DNA of 64,000 nt, from positions 16,533 through 80,532 of the forward strand of contig CALXDJ010000010.1 in the NCBI GenBank assembly GCA_944387035.1, written 5' to 3'. The DNA is from an uncultured Oscillospiraceae bacterium. Lineage in GTDB: Bacteria > Bacillota > Clostridia > Oscillospirales > Oscillospiraceae. The notes beneath the pieces are model-generated. The model did not search any database and was not told where the DNA came from. It saw only the letters and a program-made list of their open reading frames with translations. The position numbers were made by a program, and so were the translations under genes. This document shows positions 57,903-64,000 of this stretch, in pieces (within the stretch, counting starts at the first letter, position 1; each line of letters begins with the position of its first letter).

Positions 57903-57930
57903 AAGGCGGGAAAGGATACTTTCCCGCCTT
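57903..57930 (+). terminator. Hairpin between prs and pth
   Basis: AAGGCGGGAAA / TTTCCCGCCTT stem with a 6-base loop; only GCTCC follows, so it is a weak terminator that probably lets polymerase through to pth. Confidence 0.5.
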
Positions 57931-57974
57931 GCTCCGCTGTCAGCCCTGCCAGATTTTTAGAAAAGGAGCACAGT

Positions 57975-58562
57975 ATGCTGTTTGGGAATGCATCCTCCGC
58001 TGTGGAGTGGCTGGTGGTGGGCCTGGGGAATCCGGGCCAGAAGTACGCCAATACCCGTCACAACATGGGATTTCTCACCGTGGACCTGCTGGCTGAGGAA
58101 GCCGGAGTCCAGCTCAACAAGGTCAAGTTCAAATCCGCCTACAACATTCTGCGGTTTGCCGGGGCCCGGTGCCTGGTCATGAAGCCGCAGACGTATATGA
58201 ACCTCTCCGGCGAGGCGGTGCGGGAGGCGGCACAGTTTTATAAGATTCCGCCGGAGCGGGTGCTGGTCATTTATGACGATGTGTCGTTGCCGGTGGGCAA
58301 GCTCCGGGTGCGGCCCTCCGGCTCGGCCGGCGGTCACAACGGCATCAAGAACATCATTGCCCATCTGGGGACCCAGGACTTCCCCCGGGTGAAGATTGGA
58401 ACCGGCGCTCCCGGCGAGGGCGGCGACATGATCGACTGGGTCATCGGCGTGCCCTCCCAGGCGGATCGGAAAATTCTGCTGGAGACCTTCCACCGGGCCA
58501 TTGAGGCTGCCGCGTGTATTATCGAGCATGGCTGCCAGAAGGCAATGAATGATTTCAACTGA
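57975..58562 (+). CDS. pth: Peptidyl-tRNA hydrolase
   Basis: The 195-residue enzyme frees peptides from stalled peptidyl-tRNA. WLVVGLGNPGQKYANTRHNM holds the catalytic His, KPQTYMNLSGEAV the substrate-binding Asn, and IYDDVSLPVGKLRVR the Asp; GSAGGHNGIKNI is the second Asn segment. The length is normal. AAAAGGAG precedes the ATG. It lies between prs and mfd as in other Firmicutes. Confidence 0.96.
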   Translation: MLFGNASSAVEWLVVGLGNPGQKYANTRHNMGFLTVDLLAEEAGVQLNKVKFKSAYNILRFAGARCLVMKPQTYMNLSGEAVREAAQFYKIPPERVLVIYDDVSLPVGKLRVRPSGSAGGHNGIKNIIAHLGTQDFPRVKIGTGAPGEGGDMIDWVIGVPSQADRKILLETFHRAIEAAACIIEHGCQKAMNDFN

Positions 58563-58570
58563 TTGGCTGG

Positions 58571-58630
58571 TCCGGCGGCAAGATTGGGCCGCCGGAGGCA
58601 TAGAATAAACCGCGCCGCCACGCGGCGCGG
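58571..58630. repeat. Two GC-rich hairpins between pth and mfd
   Basis: TCCGGCGGC / GCCGCCGGA (58571-58579, 58589-58597) and CCGCGCCGC / GCGGCGCGG (58610-58618, 58622-58630). Neither has a T-run; together they would structure the pth-mfd junction of the message. Confidence 0.55.
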
Positions 58631-58678
58631 GGTTCTCACACCTCATAGATTTCCATTTTTTTTACAAGGACGATGGCC

Positions 58679-61600
58679 ATGGAACAATTCCTGCAACAAC
58701 TGCAAACGATTCCGGAAACGGCGGAACTGATCCGCCGGGTGGAAGAGGGCGGCTGCCCGGCGGCGGTCAGCGGACTGCAGCCGGTGCAGAGAGCCTGTGT
58801 GGGCGCCGCGGTGGCCCGGGGGACGGGCCGCCCGGCGGTGTTTGTCTGCGGCGACGAGCGGGAGGTCCGGCAGCTGTCCGGAGATCTGCGCACCTTGATG
58901 GAACAGGAGCCGGTGCAGCTTCTGGCCCGGGAGTGGCAGTTCCGGCCCGGCGCGGTTTCCTCCCGGGAGTGGGAACGCAGCCGTTTGGCGGCGCTGTATG
59001 CCCTGGCCCGGGGACAGGCACCGGTGGTGGTGACGACGGCTGACGCACTGATGGCCCGGACGTTGCCGCCCCAGACTCTGCTGGAGATGTCCGTCACCAT
59101 CCGCGCCGGAGAGCGGACCGATCTGCAAAGTTTGAGCCAGACGCTGCTCTCCGCGGGCTATACCCGCTGCGACCAGGTGGAAGGTGTGGGGCAGTTTGCC
59201 CTGCGGGGCGGCATTCTGGACGTATTCTCCCCTCTGATGGATCAGCCGGTGCGCTGCGAGTTTTTCGATGATGAGATCGATTCCATGGGGACGTTTGACC
59301 CCGGCACGCAGCGCCGCACCGCCAATGTGGATTCAGCTCTGCTGCTGCCTGCGGCCGAGGTGCTGCCCCGGTGTGCGCCCGAAGGATTGGACGGACTGGG
59401 ACGGCGGTTGTCCGCCCTGGCGGAAAAGCTGGAAAAAACCGGCGGAGCCGGTGCAAAAGCCGCCCCCCGGCTGCGGGAGGATGCGGAATTGCTGCTGGGC
59501 GGCGGACTGCCCGGCGGTATGGACCGCTACCTTGCGGCTGTTTATCCCGATGCGGTGACCGGCGTGGACTATCTGCCGCAGGATGCAGTGGTCTTTTTCA
59601 GCGAGAGCGGCCGGGTGGAGGAGCGGGCCAAGACGGCGGCCGTCCAGCTCCACCAGGACCTGGAGTCTCTGCTGGAGGCGGGGGTCATGTGCGGGGAGTT
59701 TGCCCGGGTGGCGTTTTCTCCGGAGGAGCTGTATGCAGCGCTGGAGGAATTTCCCGTCATCATGACGGACTCCCTGCCCACGTCCCGGCATCCTATGCGG
59801 CCCCGGGGACTTTTGAGCATGAATGCCCGGCAGCTGAGTGCGTACGGCGGCAGCCTGGAGACCGCCGTGGCAGACCTGGAACAGTACCGGCAAAGCGGCA
59901 GCGCGGTGATGGTGCTCTGCGGCAGTGAAAGCCGGTGCCACAACCTGCAGAGGATGCTGGAGGAGCGGGGGATTCCCTCCGCCCTGGACCCCAAGAATAC
60001 CGCCATGCCCCGGCCGGGACAGATTCGCATCGGTGTGGGAGCTCTCTCCGCCGGGTGCGAGTGGCCGGTTTTGAAGCTGGCGGTGCTGACGGAGGGACAG
60101 CTGACGGCCCCGGTGCGCCGTCAGCCCAAGTGGAAAAAAGAGTCCAACCGGCAAAAGCTCCAGTCCTATACGGACCTCTCTCCCGGCGATCTGGTGGTGC
60201 ATTCCCACCATGGCGTGGGCCGGTTTGCCGGAATCCAGAGGATGCCGGTGGACGGGGTGGAAAAAGACTACATGAAGATCGACTACGCCGGCGGAGACTG
60301 CCTGTACGTCCCTGCTACGGCGCTGGATCTGGTGTCCAAATATATTGGCGGCGGTGAGGACCAGGAGCGCCAGAAGCTCAACAAGCTGGGCGGTACCGAG
60401 TGGGCCAAGCAGAAAACCCGGGCCAAAAAGGCCGCCAAGGACCTGGCCAAGGGGCTGACAGCCCTGTATGCCGAGCGGCAGCGCCGTCCCGGCTTTGCCT
60501 TTTCGCCGGACTCTCCCTGGCAGCTGGAATTTGAGGAGTCCTTCCCCTATGCGGAGACGGACGATCAGCTCCGGGCCATCCGGGAGATCAAGCAGGACAT
60601 GGAAAAGCCCCGGCCCATGGACCGCCTGCTGTGCGGCGACGTGGGCTACGGCAAGACGGAGGTGGCCCTCCGGGCGGTGATGAAGTGCGTGCTGGACGGC
60701 AAGCAGGCCGCCATTCTGGTGCCCACCACGGTGCTGGCGCAGCAGCACTATGCCACCGCCTGCGGCCGGTTCCGGGACTTCCCTGTCAAAATCGAGGTCC
60801 TCTCCCGCTATACCTCCGCCAAGGAGCAAAAGCGGATTCTGGACGCGGCCAAGCGGGGCAGCATCGATCTGCTCATCGGGACCCACAAGCTGCTGCAAAA
60901 GGGCGTGGAGTTCCATGACCTGGGCCTGCTGGTCATTGACGAGGAGCAGCGCTTCGGCGTGACTCACAAGGAGCGGCTCAAGGAGATGAGCCGCCAGGTG
61001 GACGTGCTGACGCTCTCCGCAACCCCCATTCCCCGGACGCTGAATATGGCGCTGTCGGGACTGCGGGACATGTCCACCATCGAAGAGCCGCCCGCGGACC
61101 GCCAGCCGGTGCAGACCTATGTGCTGGAGCACGACTGGGGACTGCTGGAAGACGCCATGCGCCGGGAACTCAGCCGGGGCGGACAGATCTACTACCTGCA
61201 TAACCGGGTGGAGAGCATTGACGCCACCGCCGCCCGCATCCAGAAGATGCTGGGGCCGGAAGCCCGGATTGTCACTGGCCACGGCAAGATGGGGGAGCAG
61301 GAGCTCAGCTCCGTCATGCAGGCCATGGTGGACGGTGAGGCGGACGTGCTGGTGTGCACCACCATCATTGAAACCGGCATCGACATCCCCAATGTCAACA
61401 CCCTCATCATTGAGGATGCCGACAAGATGGGGCTGGCCCAGCTCCATCAGATCCGGGGCCGCATCGGCCGCAGCTCCCGCCGGGCCTATGCCTACCTCAC
61501 CTACCGAAAGGGCAAGATCCTGCAGGAGACGGCGGCCAAGCGTCTGGCGGCCATCCGGGAATATGTGGAGTTCGGGTCCGGCTTTAAGATTGCCATGCGG

Positions 61601-62200
61601 GATCTGGAGATCCGGGGCGCGGGCAACCTGCTGGGCCCCGAGCAGTCCGGCTATCTCATGAGCGTGGGCTACGACCTTTACCTCAAGCTTTTGGAAGAGG
61701 CGGTGCTGGAGGAGCGGGGCGAGGAGAAGCAGATCGAGACGGAGTGCTCCGCCGACCTCACCGTCAACGCCAATATCCCGGAGCGGTATGTGGCCTCTCC
61801 GGAACAGAGAATGGATCTGTACCGCCGGATTGCCGCCATCCGGACCAACGAGGATGCCTCCGATTTGCTGGACGAGATGCTGGACCGCTACGGCGATGCG
61901 CCCAAATCCGTGATGGCGCTGCTGGACGTGGCTTTGCTGCGGGCCGCGGCGGCCAAGGCGGGGGTCTCCGACATCTCCCAGAAGAAGGATGTGCTGCGGT
62001 TCCAGCTGGCACGGTTCCAGCCGGAGGCGTTGGTGTCGGTGTGCGGCCTGGGCAAGTACAAGTACCGCCTGACCTTGGCGGCGGGAGAATCACCCGCTCT
62101 GTCCCTCAAGCTCAAACCGGGCGAGGATGTCCTGGAGGCAGCCCTCGCTCTGGTGGAAGACCTGAAGCTGGCCGGCGAGGGATCCGCGCCGCAGGCATAA
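58679..62200 (+). CDS. mfd: Transcription-repair coupling factor
   Basis: This DNA translocase of about 1173 residues removes stalled RNA polymerase from lesions and recruits UvrA. The UvrB-like N-terminal module (1 to about 330) is followed by the polymerase-binding domain ([20 protein letters not shown], around 500), the helicase with Walker [10 protein letters not shown] (around 655), DEEQ box [12 protein letters not shown] (around 753), motif [19 protein letters not shown], and the C-terminal TRCF domain. The ATG at 58679 is better spaced from AAGGA than the one two codons upstream. Confidence 0.97.
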   Translation: MEQFLQQLQTIPETAELIRRVEEGGCPAAVSGLQPVQRACVGAAVARGTGRPAVFVCGDEREVRQLSGDLRTLMEQEPVQLLAREWQFRPGAVSSREWERSRLAALYALARGQAPVVVTTADALMARTLPPQTLLEMSVTIRAGERTDLQSLSQTLLSAGYTRCDQVEGVGQFALRGGILDVFSPLMDQPVRCEFFDDEIDSMGTFDPGTQRRTANVDSALLLPAAEVLPRCAPEGLDGLGRRLSALAEKLEKTGGAGAKAAPRLREDAELLLGGGLPGGMDRYLAAVYPDAVTGVDYLPQDAVVFFSESGRVEERAKTAAVQLHQDLESLLEAGVMCGEFARVAFSPEELYAALEEFPVIMTDSLPTSRHPMRPRGLLSMNARQLSAYGGSLETAVADLEQYRQSGSAVMVLCGSESRCHNLQRMLEERGIPSALDPKNTAMPRPGQIRIGVGALSAGCEWPVLKLAVLTEGQLTAPVRRQPKWKKESNRQKLQSYTDLSPGDLVVHSHHGVGRFAGIQRMPVDGVEKDYMKIDYAGGDCLYVPATALDLVSKYIGGGEDQERQKLNKLGGTEWAKQKTRAKKAAKDLAKGLTALYAERQRRPGFAFSPDSPWQLEFEESFPYAETDDQLRAIREIKQDMEKPRPMDRLLCGDVGYGKTEVALRAVMKCVLDGKQAAILVPTTVLAQQHYATACGRFRDFPVKIEVLSRYTSAKEQKRILDAAKRGSIDLLIGTHKLLQKGVEFHDLGLLVIDEEQRFGVTHKERLKEMSRQVDVLTLSATPIPRTLNMALSGLRDMSTIEEPPADRQPVQTYVLEHDWGLLEDAMRRELSRGGQIYYLHNRVESIDATAARIQKMLGPEARIVTGHGKMGEQELSSVMQAMVDGEADVLVCTTIIETGIDIPNVNTLIIEDADKMGLAQLHQIRGRIGRSSRRAYAYLTYRKGKILQETAAKRLAAIREYVEFGSGFKIAMRDLEIRGAGNLLGPEQSGYLMSVGYDLYLKLLEEAVLEERGEEKQIETECSADLTVNANIPERYVASPEQRMDLYRRIAAIRTNEDASDLLDEMLDRYGDAPKSVMALLDVALLRAAAAKAGVSDISQKKDVLRFQLARFQPEALVSVCGLGKYKYRLTLAAGESPALSLKLKPGEDVLEAALALVEDLKLAGEGSAPQA

Positions 62201-62257
62201 TTGCCCCGCTTCCCGCATAGGGTTGAAAGGACAACCCGGGGAGAGGAGCGAACGCAT

Positions 62258-63286
62258 ATGAAGTTTCGAATCATGGGCCTGGCCCTTTCGCTGTGTCTCG
62301 TGCTGTCGTCCTGCGGCGGCCAAGACGGCGGGGGCCAGGCTTCGCTTTTGGCGCAGGCCGCCGGCTGGGACGATACCCAGACCCTGCTGGTGATTGGAGG
62401 CCGGGAGGTGCCGGGATGGCGGTATCTCTATTGGCTGGCCGGCGCCTGTGATCAGGTACAGGAGGAATACACCCTCTCCGGCGCGGAACTGGACTGGCAG
62501 GCTGCCGTTGGAACCGGAACCCTGGCTGACGAGGTCAAGGACCAGGCCCTGCGGGACACGGCACTGTATACCCAGGTGGAACTGTGGGCGGAGCAATATG
62601 GGTATACTCTGACGCAGGAGGATCAGGCATCCCTGGAGCAGGAATGGCAGGAGCAGACCGCGGGCGGCGAAGAGATGGCACTGCGCCAGCTGGAAAGCCA
62701 GGGTCTGACCCGGGAGCGGGCGGAGGAGCTGGCATCGGTGGGACTGCTGTATGCGGGGCTGTATCGGATGTGCCAAACGGAGGGCAGTCCGCTCTCACCG
62801 ACCCAGGAGGAGCTGCAGGCGTTTGCCGTCCAGCAGGGGATTGTGACGGTGGACCGTATTTTCTATCCCGCCGGGGAGGACGCCGACGCGGCCCGGGCCC
62901 AAGCGGAAAAGGCATTTTCCGCCCTCAATGGAGCGGCAGATCAGGCGGAGGTGTTTACGGCCCTGGCCTCTGCCGCGGGAGATCCTGCCGGGCCCCGGAC
63001 CATCACGGTGGGAGACGGAATGCTGGACCCGGAACTGGAGGAGGCGGCCGCTGCCCTGGAGGAGGGGCAGTGCTCCGGAATTCTGGAGACAGAAGCGGGG
63101 TTTTCCATTTTGCGCCGGCTTTCCGACGATTCTCAGGAATTGGCTGGGGCGTGGTTTGATGTGCAGCTTCAGAATGCGGCGGCAGACGTTTCGGTGGAGA
63201 CCGGAGAGCGGTATGACCAGCTGGACCCTGCGGAATTTTACACCGCTCTGGAGCGGCTGCGGGAGCAGCCGGAACAGACGGAATAG
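62258..63286 (+). CDS. Lipoprotein foldase of the SurA/PrsA (PpiC) type
   Basis: The 342-residue exported lipoprotein has a signal peptide ending LSSC, with Cys23 as the lipidated residue. Residues 40-190 resemble the helical SurA-like chaperone domain, and about 200-300 a parvulin-type domain (ITVGDGMLDPELEEAAAALE then GFSILRRL). Some parvulin active-site residues are not clear, so it may act mainly as a chaperone. It would help fold exported proteins at the membrane surface. GAGAGGAG precedes the ATG. It follows mfd by 57 bases and is probably in the same operon. Confidence 0.82.
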   Translation: MKFRIMGLALSLCLVLSSCGGQDGGGQASLLAQAAGWDDTQTLLVIGGREVPGWRYLYWLAGACDQVQEEYTLSGAELDWQAAVGTGTLADEVKDQALRDTALYTQVELWAEQYGYTLTQEDQASLEQEWQEQTAGGEEMALRQLESQGLTRERAEELASVGLLYAGLYRMCQTEGSPLSPTQEELQAFAVQQGIVTVDRIFYPAGEDADAARAQAEKAFSALNGAADQAEVFTALASAAGDPAGPRTITVGDGMLDPELEEAAAALEEGQCSGILETEAGFSILRRLSDDSQELAGAWFDVQLQNAAADVSVETGERYDQLDPAEFYTALERLREQPEQTE

Positions 63287-63334
63287 CCCTTGGAAAACGG
63301 GGACTTCGTCACCTTGACGAAAAGAGAGATTGTT

Positions 63335-63352
63335 TTGTCAAAGATTTAACAA
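63335..63352 (+). promoter_or_regulatory. Rex-type operator upstream of the thiolase promoter
   Basis: TTGTCAAAGATTTAACAA differs from the known Rex consensus TTGTTAA-N4-TTAACAA at one position. It lies 26 bases before the -35 box. Confidence 0.7.
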
Positions 63353-63378
63353 ATTTTCAAAATTCACAAAGATTTACA

Positions 63379-63407
63379 TTGACGCAAGCGGGAAAAGCCA
63401 CTATAAT
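63379..63407 (+). promoter_or_regulatory. Thiolase promoter
   Basis: TTGACG (63379-63384), a 17-base spacer and TATAAT (63402-63407). The leader to the ATG is about 130 bases. Confidence 0.82.
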
Positions 63408-63436
63408 CAAACTCGTGAGAAGACAATCTTCACAAT

Positions 63437-63454
63437 TTGTCAAAAGTTTGGCAA
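63437..63454 (+). promoter_or_regulatory. Second, weaker Rex-type site downstream of the thiolase promoter
   Basis: TTGTCAAAAGTTTGGCAA has the Rex spacing and outer TTG/CAA bases but three mismatches to the consensus. It lies at about +23 to +40, where a bound repressor would block elongation. Confidence 0.5.
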
Positions 63455-63542
63455 ATATGTTACGGGCCTGATCATGCTGTTTGGAGCCCGTATCCGGGAC
63501 GGTGCAAGGCCGCCAAATAAAAAAGAAAAACGGAGGAACACC

Positions 63543-64000
63543 ATGAAAGATCTCTACGTCGTGAATTGCTGCAGAACCGCTATTGGCTCTTTTGGCGGCT
63601 CCCTGAAGAACACGCCCGCCACCGAGATGGGTGCCATCGTCGTCAAGGAGGCCCTCAACCGCGCCGGCGTGAAGCCCGAGCAGGTGGATGAGGTGATGTT
63701 CGGCTGCATCCTGACCGCTGGCCTGGGCCAGAACGTGGCTCGCCAGGTCTCCATTAAGGCCGGCATTCCTTACTCCGTTCCCGCCTATACCGTGGGCATG
63801 GTCTGCGGTTCCGGCATGAAGTCCGTCATCGAGGGCGCCCGCTCCATCCTGGCCGGCGACGCTGAGATCGTGGTCTGCGGCGGCACCGAGAACATGAGCG
63901 CCGCTCCCTATGCCGCTCCCGACGCCCGCTGGGGCGCCCGCATGGGTGACAAGAAGCTGGTGGACACCATGATCAAGGACGGCCTGTGGGACGCCTACAA
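63543..64000 (+). CDS. thlA: Acetyl-CoA acetyltransferase (thiolase), 3' end beyond window
   Basis: The first 152 codons of a biosynthetic thiolase are present. VVNCCRTAIGSFGGSLKNTP is the family start, VGMVCGSGMKSV contains the nucleophile Cys (near residue 88), and CGGTENMSAAPY follows. It condenses two acetyl-CoA to acetoacetyl-CoA, the entry to butyrate formation in Clostridia. CGGAGG lies before the ATG. The Rex-type sites around the promoter suggest control by the NADH/NAD ratio, and crt/bcd/etf/hbd-type genes would be expected downstream, outside the window. Confidence 0.95.
   Translation, partial: MKDLYVVNCCRTAIGSFGGSLKNTPATEMGAIVVKEALNRAGVKPEQVDEVMFGCILTAGLGQNVARQVSIKAGIPYSVPAYTVGMVCGSGMKSVIEGARSILAGDAEIVVCGGTENMSAAPYAAPDARWGARMGDKKLVDTMIKDGLWDAY

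Noticed and set aside
57903..57930. Operon break between prs and pth
   Set aside because: The hairpin lacks a T-run and no promoter is visible before pth, so continued transcription is more likely.
59333..61447. 704-codon minus-strand frame inside mfd
   Set aside because: Mirror frame of a highly conserved gene with His/Gln/Leu-rich composition and no ribosome binding site.
1..64000. CRISPR arrays, insertion sequences, prophage or integrase genes
   Set aside because: No spaced identical repeats of CRISPR type, no transposase or recombinase reading frame and no attachment-site duplication at the tRNA genes were seen.

Overview
This window looks like chromosome of an anaerobic, fairly GC-rich Firmicute of the class Clostridia, probably Oscillospiraceae-like (an inference; no rRNA or marker phylogeny is possible here). 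The reasons are strong AGGAGG ribosome binding sites, TTGACA-N17-TATAAT promoters, the gene order glmU-like/prs/pth/mfd known from Firmicutes, a glutamate synthase split into three genes with a ferredoxin domain, glutamine synthetase type III, an ANTAR regulator, S-layer homology (SLH) repeats, and a thiolase gene with Rex-like operators. I see no insertion sequences, prophage, integrase or CRISPR array. Most of the window is core chromosome, densely packed, with hairpin terminators at most unit ends.

Layout. 1-9.6 kb: a TetR regulator with a probable MMPL exporter behind it, tRNA-Leu(UAG), a pyridoxal/pyridoxamine kinase, a secreted serine hydrolase, a small zinc-ribbon protein, a secreted stalk-domain protein, the GTPase TypA, a SerA-type dehydrogenase and tRNA-Arg(CCU). 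9.6-18.3 kb: a two-gene ThrE-type exporter, a sodium:solute symporter followed by three cytosolic peptidases (M29, PepT, M24), then an ECF-type sigma factor with a membrane-anchored RsgI-like/PepSY partner. 18.3-26.4 kb, mostly minus strand: membrane proteins, a HAD phosphatase, an XRE/DUF3169 pair behind three tandem operators, an AI-2E-type permease, gamma carbonic anhydrase, a second M29 peptidase, BrkB, an ArsC-like protein lacking its cysteine, and a plus-strand sirtuin. 26.6-28.4 kb: citrate synthase and two tRNA-Leu genes (GAG, CAG).

28.6-38.0 kb is a nitrogen-assimilation island. One arm runs leftward: three glutamate synthase pieces, glutamine synthetase I and an ANTAR regulator. The divergent arm encodes glutamine synthetase III and an ammonium channel fused to a PII domain. 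Both arms start with a terminator hairpin in the leader, which suggests shared attenuation control. 38.2-40.5 kb: purC-purF. 40.6-43.7 kb: a large secreted SLH protein with acidic repeats. 43.8-46.5 kb: prfB and a MATE exporter.

46.5-50.0 kb is a thiol/electron-transfer cluster: TlpA-like and CcdA, a divergent Crp/Fnr regulator, thioredoxin, a membrane iron-sulfur protein and a two-cluster ferredoxin. Two matching palindromes sit at the same distance from the -10 boxes of the thioredoxin and ferredoxin genes. 50.1-55.4 kb: an M23 peptidase, the glycolytic genes gpmI, tpiA and pgk, and trmL. 55.6-63.3 kb: a GlmU-like acetyltransferase lacking the nucleotidyltransferase motif, prs, pth, mfd and a foldase-like lipoprotein. 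63.3 kb to the end: the thiolase gene, cut by the window edge, with one near-consensus and one weaker Rex-type operator around its promoter.

No obviously alien undescribed system is present. The most informative signals are regulatory: the triple XRE operator, the paired leader terminators of the nitrogen island, the phased Crp/Fnr-type sites and the Rex-like sites, together with several proteins that have lost a hallmark residue (PII Tyr51, receiver Asp, ArsC Cys, GlmU P-loop).
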